Source: a virus
DNA: 64,000 nucleotides
Virus record (IMG/VR): IMGVR_UViG_3300042907_000878
Span: 27,283 to 91,282 of that record
Strand: one strand, 5' to 3'
This document shows, one piece after another, positions 35,899 through 44,379 of the stretch. The translations under genes were made by a program, and so were the position numbers. Numbering within the stretch: the first letter of the stretch is position 1; each line of letters opens with the position of its first letter. The notes under the pieces are model-generated. The model worked only from the letters and a program-made list of their open reading frames with translations. It was not told the origin of the DNA and did not search any database.

Positions 35899-36162
35899 TT
35901 ATTCCTCTAATAAATATTCGTTTGGGTCGTATTCTCTATATTCTTCACCACTCCATATTAAGAATGTTCTATAGCTTTCTCTATATGCAGTTCTTTCCTC
36001 TTCTGATAATTTAGATTCATCTAATAGCATTTCATAAAATTGAATAAAATCTTCATTGATATATAAGGACTCTTGTTTTATATCTTGAGTTTCTGATTCA
36101 TAATATACTATGGAGCCAATTAAGGCTCCACAGATTAGTATAACAGGTATGATCTTCTTCAC
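35899..36162 (-). CDS. Small membrane-anchored protein, 87 aa
   Basis: GTG start at 36162 overlaps the PhoH stop as GTGA. N-terminal hydrophobic segment KKIIPVILICGALIGSIVYY (one transmembrane helix or uncleaved signal), followed by an acidic Glu/Tyr-rich domain. No lipobox of normal form. Predicted to sit in the inner membrane with the acidic part outside; function unknown. Confidence 0.55.
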   Translation of the reverse strand: MKKIIPVILICGALIGSIVYYESETQDIKQESLYINEDFIQFYEMLLDESKLSEEERTAYRESYRTFLIWSGEEYREYDPNEYLLEE

Positions 36163-36848
36163 TTTAATCTTTCTAATATTCTACCAATAATTTTATTTCT
36201 AACGATGTCGCTAGCTTCTAATTCGCATATGCCTACACCATCTAGATTTTCTAGTTTGTGGCTGACGCTTTCTAATCCTCCTCTGATACTCATTGGAAGA
36301 TCCGATTGGTCTGCATCTCCATTAATCACTGCACGCGAATGTATGCCAATTCTCGTTATAAACATTTTTATTTGCTCAAATGTAGCATTTTGAGCTTCGT
36401 CAAGTATCATAAAACAATCGTGAAAATTTCTTCCTCTCATATATTCAAGCGGACACATTTCAATAATATCACCATCTCTAAGTTTTTTAACCATATCTCT
36501 ACCGAGATAAGCATTCATCTCCTCGATGATTGGTACTAGATAAGGTTGGATTTTTTCGTCTTTATTTCCCGGTAAAAATCCTAGCCCTCTTCCCGCTTCA
36601 ACTGTAGGACGTGTAATAATTATCTTTGAAATTTTTCCATCTAAAAGCCAACTACAAGCTAAACCGACCGCAACAGATGATTTACCAGATCCTGCTGGTC
36701 CGGTACATATAGTCACATCATTTTCTACCATTGATATAATGTAGTTTTCTTGATTAATGCTCTTCGGCTGAAGAACTTTACGATGTGGATTAGTAACGGC
36801 GGTTGTTTTTGCCTTCTGAGCTTCTTTTCTATTTCTTGATCTTGACAT
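36159..36848 (-). CDS. phoH: PhoH-like ATPase, 229 aa
   Basis: Walker A CTGPAGSGKSS near residues 49-58, IITRPTVEAGRGLGFLPG, Walker B CFMILDEAQNA, and INGDADQSDLP, all hallmark PhoH segments. ATG 36848 avoids overlap with the upstream gene; a longer form would begin inside it. Common in large phages; believed to be an RNA-related ATPase/helicase-like protein, though the phage role is unsettled. Confidence 0.88.
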   Translation of the reverse strand: MSRSRNRKEAQKAKTTAVTNPHRKVLQPKSINQENYIISMVENDVTICTGPAGSGKSSVAVGLACSWLLDGKISKIIITRPTVEAGRGLGFLPGNKDEKIQPYLVPIIEEMNAYLGRDMVKKLRDGDIIEMCPLEYMRGRNFHDCFMILDEAQNATFEQIKMFITRIGIHSRAVINGDADQSDLPMSIRGGLESVSHKLENLDGVGICELEASDIVRNKIIGRILERLK

Positions 36849-36858
36849 GTTGTTTTTC

Positions 36859-37731
36859 TCACGATACTGTGAAAGAATTATCATTATTTTTGTAGGTGAA
36901 TTTGAGGATCGAATAGTCGCTATTTCCTGCGTCGCCTCCATTTCTTTCTATATTGGCCAAGAAATTTTTAGATCCTAAATCTATTGTTGGAACTCCACCA
37001 ATTGATATAGTTCTATTGGTTACTTGATCATTGATTAAGTTATAGTTTACTCCTCCGATTGACTCAGCCGAGTAATCCACTCTAGATTGTGAGTATTCTC
37101 TATCTAAAATTTCATATGCGCAGCTAATATCAACTGGGTAAGTGATATACTTATTTCTTGCAGTGTAGAATCTACCGTATGACGGAACTTCTCCGTAATT
37201 AATATTCAATGACGCTTGTACTGAAATCAAAGTCGAACTAGTTAATTCTGCTGGACGCGCAACATTTTTATCAAAATCTTGTCTTCTTTTTACATCGCCG
37301 TCTTGTACTGCTGGGGCCGATATGCTAGCTATCGCTTCAGATACATGGCCGATATAATTTAATTCCTCTGTGAAGAATCCTTGGTTTGTAAAAGTATATG
37401 TTACACCCGCAAATACAGTGTCTACAAATTTATATCCCCCTCCTCCAACTACTCCAATTTTAATTTCATGAGTCTCTGGAGGAGTGACATATATACTATC
37501 CCTAATGTCAAATCCACTTAATGCAGAGCTATAATCATCAGATATAAACTTTGTAAAACTAATATTTAGACTAGGCTTTTTATAGAAATTTTTTACATTA
37601 GTTGGATTTCCTTTGCCTACAATTGAAGTTGAGTCAAAAGATTTTGTTACATTCACTGTCTGTACGCCCCCGACTTTAGTTCCGTCGAGGAGTACAGTGT
37701 GAACATTATACTGAATTAGTATGAGTGGCAT
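36859..37731 (-). CDS. Virion-like beta-rich protein, 290 aa, inside replication block
   Basis: Starts PLILIQYNVHTVLLDGTKVGGVQTVNV and alternates beta strands with Ser/Thr/Asn/Gly throughout (YTFTNQGFFTEELNYIGHVSEA). No enzymatic motif. This style resembles tail-tube or other structural proteins, similar in feel to the 520-aa gene of the plus-strand tail block. It lies between PhoH and the reductase, far from the other structural genes, with a one-base overlap to the reductase stop. A structural role is inferred from composition. Confidence 0.45.
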   Translation of the reverse strand: MPLILIQYNVHTVLLDGTKVGGVQTVNVTKSFDSTSIVGKGNPTNVKNFYKKPSLNISFTKFISDDYSSALSGFDIRDSIYVTPPETHEIKIGVVGGGGYKFVDTVFAGVTYTFTNQGFFTEELNYIGHVSEAIASISAPAVQDGDVKRRQDFDKNVARPAELTSSTLISVQASLNINYGEVPSYGRFYTARNKYITYPVDISCAYEILDREYSQSRVDYSAESIGGVNYNLINDQVTNRTISIGGVPTIDLGSKNFLANIERNGGDAGNSDYSILKFTYKNNDNSFTVS

Positions 37732-39911
37732 TAAATTTCACAATTTCCCCCAGAACAAGCCAAGGCTTGCTCCAATTGAGTATCATCGTATTGTTCTTCT
37801 ACAATTGTATAATCTACTTCTTTGTATTCTCTTTTGAGTTCTGTCCAAAGTTTGAAATTATAAATATCTTTCATACAATAAGTAAGTTCTTTTACATCGC
37901 CTTCAAAATATTTATTAGCAAACTTTTTACATCTTTCAACCCATTCGACTTTTGCCTTACCTTTAATAGCACTCCCAAGTCCAGAAATGCTATCACAAGC
38001 TGCCCAAAGATTGTCTTCCCATAAAGTAAGCGCGACTTCAATTAAACCACTTACAAACATCACGCCTTCACCATAATGAGAAATCATCTCTGTAGGTAAA
38101 TACACAGCCGTGAATGGGGCTTGTGGATAATCTTTATCGCCAGTAACTGGAAGCAATGAAATGCCGCAGAAAAATTCTCTATTTGCATAGATAAAATCTT
38201 CTACTTCATTCCATTCATCAGGTTTAACATTGATTGTATTACTTACATTGTGAGTTAACCAAGGCTTAGTGCAAAGCTCAATATTAGTTCCGGGCAATAC
38301 CCAGTTCTGTTGTGTTGACTTTACGATCTTAAGCAACTCAATAGCTGTAATCTTATTCTTTGTTTTGCTACCGTCTGGAACTTCAATACAGAAGGCGATT
38401 ACATCATCGGTCCTATTGGCCGACCAAACAGATTCTTCGCACGCCCTTGGATTGACTTTGTTGAATTGCTGGTATAACGCTTCTGCCTTATTCGCCTGTA
38501 CACGCCTAATGTAGCGTTTAGCATGATGAGGATGAATACCACTGGCAGTGCCAAGGATACAACTAGCAGTGCCTTCAGGCTTGACACAGGTGACTCTCGC
38601 CGCTTGATTAATTCCAATCTTTTCGGCGATAAGTTTGTTTGTTTCTTTTGCAAGCTCTGCCGCCTTTCGTTGAATATCTGGATTCAAGCAGATTTCTGGC
38701 CTTTCCAGCCAGCCAGTTCCTGAGACTCCAAGTAATGCTTCTCTAGCAAAAATCTTTTCACTAGTCTCGCCTAGATATGGAAAACTATTAAATCCGGCTT
38801 GAAGAGTGCCAATAATAGTTACGGCTTTAACTGCATCATAAAAGTCTTGCTCTGAATTAACTTTTGCACAATTAACCGTAGAAAGATTACACCCTTGCCA
38901 TCCACTCTTGCCAGTTTCTACATCTACTGGATACATTCCAATTTCAACGCATGGGTTAACAATAAAATCTTCATCATCAGCCCATACGAATCCCGGTTCG
39001 CCAAACTGCTTAACCGATTGCATTAACTCTGCGAACTGTTCAGGAGTTGTTTTACCTCTTAGAAGAAGTGCCGAGTTATTTGAGCGACCCCGTTGAGGAT
39101 TATCAGTAAACCAATTGCCAGTTTTAGCTGTAGCCATCTCTTTATCGTCTGGCGAGAAGAGACAAATGGTAGCACTACGGCGCACTCCACCACTAATAAC
39201 AGCATCGGCGGCGTGCATAACAATATCGTATGCTTCGATTGACTTAAGTCTACCATCTCCTCTATTAACTGCATTATCTAGCACTTTCTTAATATTGCCA
39301 AGAGCTTTTTTTAGTGGTTCTGCTCCCGGAGCTTTTCCACCTCCAGAAATTCTTGTTCCTTTGGCTCTGATCTTGTCGAAATTAAACTGAACTTCTTTTC
39401 CGTTGTATTCTGGAAAATCAGTTTCGCCTTCAAAATATGAGCTGAGCAACACTCCAATCGCATCACTCCAGCCTTCAATTTCATCTGGTACTGTATATTT
39501 TACTTTGCCAGATCTTTCTTTAGATAAGTTAGGAAGTTTATCAATATGCTTTTTCTGCACTGAAAATCCTACACCACAACCACAAAGAAGCATATACATG
39601 CACTCTTGAAAGAATCTAATTCTATCAATGAAAGATACTGTACAATTAAACATACGGGCGTTATGTTTAAAAATAGGATCTCCACCGAATTGCAATGCTC
39701 TCTGCGACCCCAACCCCTTCTTCTTGAGCATCATATCATATGCCCAATCGATATCTGCGTGCAAGTCTTCACTTTTATCTGCATATTGTTTATGCATCAT
39801 ATTCCTAACACGATCAACACTTTCCTTGTATGTTTCTCGTCTTTTCTTATCTGGTAAATATCTTGCGTATTTTGCAGAGAACGTGTAATCCTGTAAAGCT
39901 TTAATCGACAT
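37731..39911 (-). CDS. Adenosylcobalamin-dependent (class II) ribonucleoside-triphosphate reductase, 726 aa
   Basis: Monomeric class II pattern: MFNCTV (C90, first active-site Cys), NPCVEI (thiyl-radical Cys), WQGCNLSTVNC (its redox partner region), GGVRRSATICLFS, and C-terminal ACSGGNCEI (C719/C724, Cys-x4-Cys shuttle pair). Reduces ribonucleotides using vitamin B12 and needs no separate radical subunit, consistent with the absence of an NrdB gene. Works in both oxic and anoxic conditions but depends on host cobalamin. Overlaps the dCMP deaminase gene by 11 bases. Confidence 0.88.
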   Translation of the reverse strand: MSIKALQDYTFSAKYARYLPDKKRRETYKESVDRVRNMMHKQYADKSEDLHADIDWAYDMMLKKKGLGSQRALQFGGDPIFKHNARMFNCTVSFIDRIRFFQECMYMLLCGCGVGFSVQKKHIDKLPNLSKERSGKVKYTVPDEIEGWSDAIGVLLSSYFEGETDFPEYNGKEVQFNFDKIRAKGTRISGGGKAPGAEPLKKALGNIKKVLDNAVNRGDGRLKSIEAYDIVMHAADAVISGGVRRSATICLFSPDDKEMATAKTGNWFTDNPQRGRSNNSALLLRGKTTPEQFAELMQSVKQFGEPGFVWADDEDFIVNPCVEIGMYPVDVETGKSGWQGCNLSTVNCAKVNSEQDFYDAVKAVTIIGTLQAGFNSFPYLGETSEKIFAREALLGVSGTGWLERPEICLNPDIQRKAAELAKETNKLIAEKIGINQAARVTCVKPEGTASCILGTASGIHPHHAKRYIRRVQANKAEALYQQFNKVNPRACEESVWSANRTDDVIAFCIEVPDGSKTKNKITAIELLKIVKSTQQNWVLPGTNIELCTKPWLTHNVSNTINVKPDEWNEVEDFIYANREFFCGISLLPVTGDKDYPQAPFTAVYLPTEMISHYGEGVMFVSGLIEVALTLWEDNLWAACDSISGLGSAIKGKAKVEWVERCKKFANKYFEGDVKELTYCMKDIYNFKLWTELKREYKEVDYTIVEEQYDDTQLEQALACSGGNCEI

Positions 39912-40395
39912 TATCTTTTGCCCTTTTGTTTTTTAATTTTATATTTAGATTACTGAATACACTATATTCAAAATCCACTTCTTTAATTTGTAATCCGTTT
40001 TCTATTAAGAAATTAATTATCTTAATATCATCATCACTCATGGAATAAATTACTCCATGCTTATCTACTATAATTTTTCTAATACCGTTCTGCCATAGGA
40101 TTTTTGAACAGACAGAACATGGATACCCAGTTATATAAGCTCGCAAGTTTTTTTCTTTTACGATCATATTGGCTAAGGCATTTTGTTCCGCATGAATCAT
40201 ATAAGGATATTTGTATGGTCGTATCATTGGCAGATTTTCATCTTTGGTATCGGCTGGAAAGCCGTTATATCCTATGCTAACGACATGATTGTCTTCGTTA
40301 ACAATAACACAGCCCACTTGCGTTTGAGCGTCATGTGAACGCACAGCGGCTAAATGGGCCATTGCCATAAAGTATTGATCCCAGTCGGTTCTCAT
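39901..40395 (-). CDS. dCMP deaminase, 164 aa
   Basis: Zinc site HAEQNALAN (H68, E70) and GYPCSVCSKIL (C93, C96); also TQVGCVIVNEDN and the GYNGFPADT substrate loop. Deaminates dCMP to dUMP, feeding dTMP synthesis with the dUTPase. ATG 40395 overlaps the upstream stop (ATGA). Confidence 0.9.
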   Translation of the reverse strand: MRTDWDQYFMAMAHLAAVRSHDAQTQVGCVIVNEDNHVVSIGYNGFPADTKDENLPMIRPYKYPYMIHAEQNALANMIVKEKNLRAYITGYPCSVCSKILWQNGIRKIIVDKHGVIYSMSDDDIKIINFLIENGLQIKEVDFEYSVFSNLNIKLKNKRAKDNVD

Positions 40396-40595
40396 TTTGT
40401 AAGATACTCTTTGTGAATCCAAGAGAGTTGTAAAGTTTCGTCTTGAGGCCCATAAGCTACTAACTTATTATAGCCTTCTCTTGCCTCAAAGTATCCAAAA
40501 AATCCAGAAAGTCTTTTATTTGTTTCGGTTCCGGGAACTGGTTGTCGAGTTAACTTCTGAAGCTTCTCCAAGTCCACTGTCTTTAAATTAATCAT
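40392..40595 (-). CDS. Unrecognised 67-aa protein
   Basis: Small protein (TVDLEKLQKLTRQPVPGTET...LSGFFGYFEARE) with an AGGAC ribosome-binding site before ATG 40595 and an ATGA overlap downstream with dCMP deaminase. No family recognised. Confidence 0.5.
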   Translation of the reverse strand: MINLKTVDLEKLQKLTRQPVPGTETNKRLSGFFGYFEAREGYNKLVAYGPQDETLQLSWIHKEYLTK

Positions 40596-40609
40596 TGTTT
40601 TGTCCTGTA

Positions 40610-40957
40610 TTATTCTTCGATTTTGAGGAGCGAAATTGCATCTTCTTTATCCATTTGTCCTACATATTCGATCTGTTCACTAGAAGGATCTTCATCTGCA
40701 AACGATAAGAAGTAAAACTCTTTAATCTCATATTTAATAAGCTCATGAAGCATTTTAATATTGTAATCGCTTTCTTTAAAAAGCTTAGCTAGTTTACTAG
40801 AAAGAGAGAAAGCTAAATAACCCTCTCTCTCGTCTAGTAATTGGATGCTTGTACAATAATAAGAAACTTTATTTTGCTTAAAACTAAAGAAGCTCAAAAT
40901 ATCATTTGACCAATCAAATTCTTCTTTAATATCAATATTGCCAATTTTAATACTCAT
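40610..40957 (-). CDS. Unrecognised 115-aa protein
   Basis: Alpha/beta, acidic protein (KIGNIDIKEEFDWSND, YIKMLHELIKYEIKEF-like helix). Start lies inside the upstream gene by 11 bases. No motif recognised. Confidence 0.5.
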   Translation of the reverse strand: MSIKIGNIDIKEEFDWSNDILSFFSFKQNKVSYYCTSIQLLDEREGYLAFSLSSKLAKLFKESDYNIKMLHELIKYEIKEFYFLSFADEDPSSEQIEYVGQMDKEDAISLLKIEE

Positions 40958-41132
40958 TCTTATCGCTTTCTAAAACTACGGTTATTTTATTGAGTCTGAT
41001 ATCAATGAAGGTCTTGTCGCCAACCTTCCTTACATTGATATTATCCAACACTGCTTTCACTTTGTCAAGGTCTGACTGGGAGAAATTCAGCTGATTCAGC
41101 AAAATCTCAACTAACTTATCTTTTAATTCCAT
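40947..41132 (-). CDS. Unrecognised 61-aa protein
   Basis: Helical start (LKDKLVEILLNQLNFSQSDLDK) then a beta hairpin (KTFIDIRLNKITVVLES). Overlaps both neighbours, which supports expression. No family recognised. Confidence 0.5.
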   Translation of the reverse strand: MELKDKLVEILLNQLNFSQSDLDKVKAVLDNINVRKVGDKTFIDIRLNKITVVLESDKNEY

Positions 41133-41517
41133 TTGAAGCTCCAGCGGCAGCAGTCGCCATTCCGTTAGACATCGGGATTACTTTTTTTTTAGCATCTTCT
41201 AAGATTTCATTTAGCTCTACATTACCATGCATTATTTTATCTAATTTATTTGTATGATCATTTAATATATTTGCATGTATGGTAAAATTTTGCACTAAGA
41301 TTTCATTTTGCTTTTCTAGAATAGTTACAGTCCTGCCCGTTGAATCTTTTAATTGTGTGACTAATTCGAAGTGGGCATCTATTATTGGTTCAACTTTAAC
41401 AAATATCTTTTTACCAAGTTTATATACTACAAATCCAGTAATTAGCCATAACCCAACCGGAAATCCAGTTTTATTAATGAATTCACCTAAATTGGGAAGT
41501 ATTTCATGCCAACTCAT
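41116..41517 (-). CDS. Single-pass membrane protein with coiled coil, 133 aa
   Basis: ATG 41517 is preceded by a strong GGAGGTG ribosome-binding site, placing the start 38 codons inside the longest reading frame. One transmembrane helix (FPVGLWLITGFVVYKLG, about residues 18-34) is followed by a long heptad-like helix and an Ala/Gly-rich tail. Topology resembles some small phage holin/antiholin or scaffold proteins, but no family is recognised. Confidence 0.6.
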   Translation of the reverse strand: MSWHEILPNLGEFINKTGFPVGLWLITGFVVYKLGKKIFVKVEPIIDAHFELVTQLKDSTGRTVTILEKQNEILVQNFTIHANILNDHTNKLDKIMHGNVELNEILEDAKKKVIPMSNGMATAAAGASNGIKR

Positions 41518-41527
41518 GTTCACCTCC

Positions 41528-41561
41528 AAAAAAAGGAGGGCTAGGCCGAAACCCAGCCCTC
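41528..41561 (-). terminator. Intrinsic terminator after 210-aa virion-type gene
   Basis: On the minus strand GAGGGCT pairs with AGCCCTC around a 12-base loop that can close further with two G-C pairs, and is followed by seven T (41534-41528). It lies directly after the stop at 41567 and before the GGAGGTG of the next gene, so downstream genes rely on read-through or another promoter. Confidence 0.85.
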
Positions 41562-41566
41562 GTATA

Positions 41567-42199
41567 TTATTTGCCTGTAATTGCTGGGTAAGAATACTTG
41601 TTAGAACTTGTTGCAGGATCGTATGTAACAAAGTTGCTTAGAATGTACAATTCGCCCGGAACTGCTCTGGTTGGAATCGACCCAGAAGTACCAAAATCCG
41701 CAGTAGCTGGTGTTGCTCCTGTTGGATCGGTAATCCATGTTGTTCTTTTCTTGATCTTAGTTCCATCTGTATTCCAGCCAGTTAAGCTGAATTGCATTTT
41801 ACGAATTAATGTTGTGGTATTTTCGTAGTGATCAGAAATGAAATATGGGAACTTAGGACCACTTGGGGTTCCACCCATAAATTGTAAGAATGTTTTAGAT
41901 ACGCCAGCAAGAGTTGTTGCTACTCTAGCTATGACATAAGTATTAGCGCCTCTAATATTTGAATTATAGGCAAATGTTCCAGCCGAAAGAATCTTTTGTG
42001 TGTTATATAGTTTAGCACCACTAAGTTCTTTTGGATAGGTGTAAATTGATTGATTTATCATATTGACATCTTTTACCTGAATAGCCTTGGTAATGATGGT
42101 TGTAGCTGTTGATAAGCCAATTATCGTACCGCCCTGAGTTTGCTTTGTGAATGATCCACCCGCTGTATTCTTAAGGTGGTTATTTGAACTTGGAACCAT
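41567..42199 (-). CDS. Probable virion protein, 210 aa, own terminator
   Basis: Ser/Thr/Gly/Asn-rich beta-type protein (FTKQTQGGTIIGLSTATTI, GANTYVIARVATTLAGVS). No family recognised. A 70-base leader precedes it and an intrinsic terminator follows, which suggests regulated, perhaps abundant, expression. It is next to the sigma factor gene. A structural role (e.g. capsid decoration) is inferred from composition only. Confidence 0.45.
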   Translation of the reverse strand: MVPSSNNHLKNTAGGSFTKQTQGGTIIGLSTATTIITKAIQVKDVNMINQSIYTYPKELSGAKLYNTQKILSAGTFAYNSNIRGANTYVIARVATTLAGVSKTFLQFMGGTPSGPKFPYFISDHYENTTTLIRKMQFSLTGWNTDGTKIKKRTTWITDPTGATPATADFGTSGSIPTRAVPGELYILSNFVTYDPATSSNKYSYPAITGK

Positions 42200-42269
42200 A
42201 GTGAAAACCCTCGATATTCATTTTATAATTTTATTTCCTTAATTATCCTTTTATAATCCTGTTCCTATA
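42200..42269 (-). promoter_or_regulatory. AT-rich leader with two ATTATAAAA boxes, possible late promoter
   Basis: Read on the minus strand, the gap between the sigma factor gene and the 210-aa gene contains ATTATAAAA twice, about 20 bases apart. These resemble the TATAAATA-type late promoters recognised by gp55-like sigma factors, but no -35 element is needed there and the match is imperfect. Weak, contextual call. Confidence 0.25.
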
Positions 42270-42770
42270 TTACATATACACAATTTCACGACATAACTCA
42301 AGAGCTTTTTTAAGTTTTTTTCGAGCGGCCTCTTTTCCATACCCGTTAGCTTGGCCAATTTCTTTATTTGTCATTCCACAGAAAAATTTTTGAAACAATA
42401 CATTGTAAAGTTCTTTATTCTTTTCTTGAACAGACATAAGAATATCTCTTGCTTCTTCCTTGTCTTTTGGATCAAAAGTTAGCTCTGGTTGATTTATAAA
42501 CAACTGTTTTTCTTTTTTTGTCTTTATTTTCTTTTTGTACAACCGTCTACTATTGTTTTGAATACTTCTATATAAATAGGAAGAAAACTTTGCATTTTCA
42601 TTATTTTTATATTTTTGCAAACAGTTCCATAATGTAGTGAGTGCTATTGATTGTATTTCATCTTTTGAACATACGTCTCTTAGATTTTCATTACATACTT
42701 TATATAAGATTTTTTTATAGTATTCATTATTGATTGCTTCTTGGAAAATATCATTGTTTACAGATTGCAT
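42270..42770 (-). CDS. Sigma-70-like RNA polymerase sigma factor, 166 aa
   Basis: ATG 42770 follows AAGGATATTGAGA; the longer in-frame start is TTG. Region 2-like segment: DEIQSIALTTLWNCLQKYKNN...FSSYLYRSIQNNSRR (about residues 37-75). Region 4-like helix-turn-helix: LFQKFFCGMTNKEIGQANGYGKEAARKKLKKAL (quoted in parts: MTNKEIGQANGYG, KEAARKKLKKAL). Length and layout fit ECF-type or T4 gp55-like late sigma factors. It probably redirects host RNA polymerase to late phage promoters. Confidence 0.7.
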   Translation of the reverse strand: MQSVNNDIFQEAINNEYYKKILYKVCNENLRDVCSKDEIQSIALTTLWNCLQKYKNNENAKFSSYLYRSIQNNSRRLYKKKIKTKKEKQLFINQPELTFDPKDKEEARDILMSVQEKNKELYNVLFQKFFCGMTNKEIGQANGYGKEAARKKLKKALELCREIVYM

Positions 42771-43158
42771 TCTCAATATCCTTTCTTACGCTGTTAAATT
42801 CAAAAAGTTTGCCAACTCCAATACAAAATGTATATCTACTCATTACCTTGATTGCTTCTACGCCTTCAATGGTTTTAATTTTATCAGAAATTTTATGAGT
42901 GACTCCAAAATTTGTATATCCTAACCAGCAGTCCCATCTATCCGATGGCTTTAGAATTGAATCAAATGAAACTGTACCCCAAGGAGTTTGTATTGTTTGG
43001 GGTTTCATCTCACCGAACAAAGGAGATAGAAAATTCTCTGATTGCATTGTTTGCTCTGAATCTGCTTCTTCCTCCATTTCATAGTTTTCTAAATCGGACG
43101 TATCCACTAATTCTTTTTCTTTTTCGTTCCAGCTTTCCCATGCTACTATTTTTTTCAT
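42751..43158 (-). CDS. Unrecognised protein upstream of sigma factor, 135 aa
   Basis: Acidic N-terminal half (YEMEEEADSEQ), then a compact C-terminal domain with WDCWLGYTNFGVT, GVEAIKVMSRYTFCIGVG and FNSVRKDIENA. The second part looks like a conserved phage fold I have not been able to name. Overlaps the sigma gene by 20 bases, so a transcription-linked role is possible. Confidence 0.5.
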   Translation of the reverse strand: MKKIVAWESWNEKEKELVDTSDLENYEMEEEADSEQTMQSENFLSPLFGEMKPQTIQTPWGTVSFDSILKPSDRWDCWLGYTNFGVTHKISDKIKTIEGVEAIKVMSRYTFCIGVGKLFEFNSVRKDIENAICKQ

Positions 43159-43485
43159 TTAGTTTAGCTCCACGTTTGCGGGGTCGATAACTAGTTCGCT
43201 TGGCATTTGAGAATCTTTTACAATCTTTTGCAGTGCTAAGAATTTTTTATTGCCATTCTCAATACCTTTTGCTTGTTCTTTTAATTGTTCAAGCATCATA
43301 TTGTTAAAGTCTCCACTAGTGACTTTAGACAACAGAACTGCAAATTTCTTAACATCGTCTATAGATTCGCCCCATGAAGCTTCGAAGGCTATATTATTTT
43401 CTTGATCTAAACAAAATATAATAAATGATTTTGGAACAAATTCATCTGAAGGATTCTGGGGAGTTGCTTGATATGATTTTGACAT
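43159..43485 (-). CDS. Unrecognised 108-aa protein
   Basis: ATG 43485 is chosen to reduce the overlap with the upstream gene; ATG 43494 is equally possible and neither has a strong ribosome-binding site. Mixed alpha/beta sequence (SFIIFCLDQENNIAFEASWGES) with a helical, Gln/Glu-rich C-terminus. No family recognised. One of five short genes served by the promoter at 43874-43902. Confidence 0.45.
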   Translation of the reverse strand: MSKSYQATPQNPSDEFVPKSFIIFCLDQENNIAFEASWGESIDDVKKFAVLLSKVTSGDFNNMMLEQLKEQAKGIENGNKKFLALQKIVKDSQMPSELVIDPANVELN

Positions 43486-43837
43486 AGTATTCATCCAGTT
43501 TAATATCTAAAAAGTCGCTTATATTAATTAATCTGCCCATTTTATAACAACCTTCAAGCATTGGAAGTCTGCAAAGATATGTTATTTCAATTATATTCTT
43601 TACTCTCCTACAGTTCGCCAGATATTTAGTTGGCCAATCATAATCTATTTTTATATAGTCATTGTATAAATTCTGTAAGCAATCTTCTGGTGTTTTGAAT
43701 ATAGCTGACAGTTCTTTTTTTATAATACATTTATTTTCATCTAGTAATATTTTATAATAATTTGGATCTGTTTGAGAATATTTTTTATCTGCGAATATAA
43801 ATATAACCGATACCTCTGCTCTATATTTTATTTCCAT
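43442..43837 (-). CDS. Unrecognised 131-aa protein, first gene after promoter
   Basis: ATG 43837 has GGAGAAGCT directly upstream; a GTG 30 bases further is disfavoured. Begins EIKYRAEVSVIFIFADKKYS and is Tyr/Asp/Lys-rich. No family or catalytic motif recognised. First gene downstream of a consensus promoter, so it is probably expressed early with the sigma factor. Confidence 0.5.
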   Translation of the reverse strand: MEIKYRAEVSVIFIFADKKYSQTDPNYYKILLDENKCIIKKELSAIFKTPEDCLQNLYNDYIKIDYDWPTKYLANCRRVKNIIEITYLCRLPMLEGCYKMGRLINISDFLDIKLDEYYVKIISSNSPESFR

Positions 43838-43873
43838 AGCTTCTCCAAAAATATGGGCTTGATACACTATTAC

Positions 43874-43902
43874 ATTATACCAAGCCCAATCATAAAAGTC
43901 AA
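43874..43902 (-). promoter_or_regulatory. Sigma70-type promoter TTGACT-N17-TATAAT
   Basis: Minus strand: -35 TTGACT at 43902-43897, 17-base spacer, -10 TATAAT at 43879-43874, in the 67-base gap between 43905 and 43837. It drives the short genes leading to the sigma factor and probably the 210-aa virion-type gene. Confidence 0.85.
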
Positions 43903-43904
43903 GT

Positions 43905-44378
43905 TTAATTTAACAATATCCATGCTATTGCTCGCATTTTTTCAGATAAAGCTACTTGCTCTTCTTTTGTAATAATAGCTTCATTCTCTCCCAGTGTAGA
44001 CAATATAATCTCATGCATTTTATCTCCAAGAGATTTATACTTATTGCTAAGTCTATTATTAAAAGTAAGTTTAGCAGAGTCTATGTAAAAATTTTCAAAA
44101 GAAATGGAATTTACATTTTCATAAGAGGGCAATCTTTTGCCCATCTCATTGTTGAAAATTGCAATTATCTCTCTGTCAAAAACTTCGTCCGATCCCGAAA
44201 CAATACTTTTAACATCTTTTAACTCTTCGAATAATTTATCTGTAGGCTTTTTTAAGTCTAACATTTTATTATAATCTGTAGATGGAATAACCGGCTTATT
44301 AATATTGGGTATTGAGATGCTATCCCAAAAGAATCCAATGATTACCAAAGCTATTCCTAAATATACTCTAGAATTCAT
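43905..44378 (-). CDS. Membrane-anchored protein, 157 aa
   Basis: N-terminal transmembrane helix (VYLGIALVIIGFFWDSISI) followed by about 130 residues of mostly helical, charged sequence. No family recognised. One of five consecutive small membrane proteins between here and the cysteine protease gene; a role in lysis or envelope modification is inferred from this grouping. Confidence 0.55.
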   Translation of the reverse strand: MNSRVYLGIALVIIGFFWDSISIPNINKPVIPSTDYNKMLDLKKPTDKLFEELKDVKSIVSGSDEVFDREIIAIFNNEMGKRLPSYENVNSISFENFYIDSAKLTFNNRLSNKYKSLGDKMHEIILSTLGENEAIITKEEQVALSEKMRAIAWILLN

Positions 44379-44379
44379 A

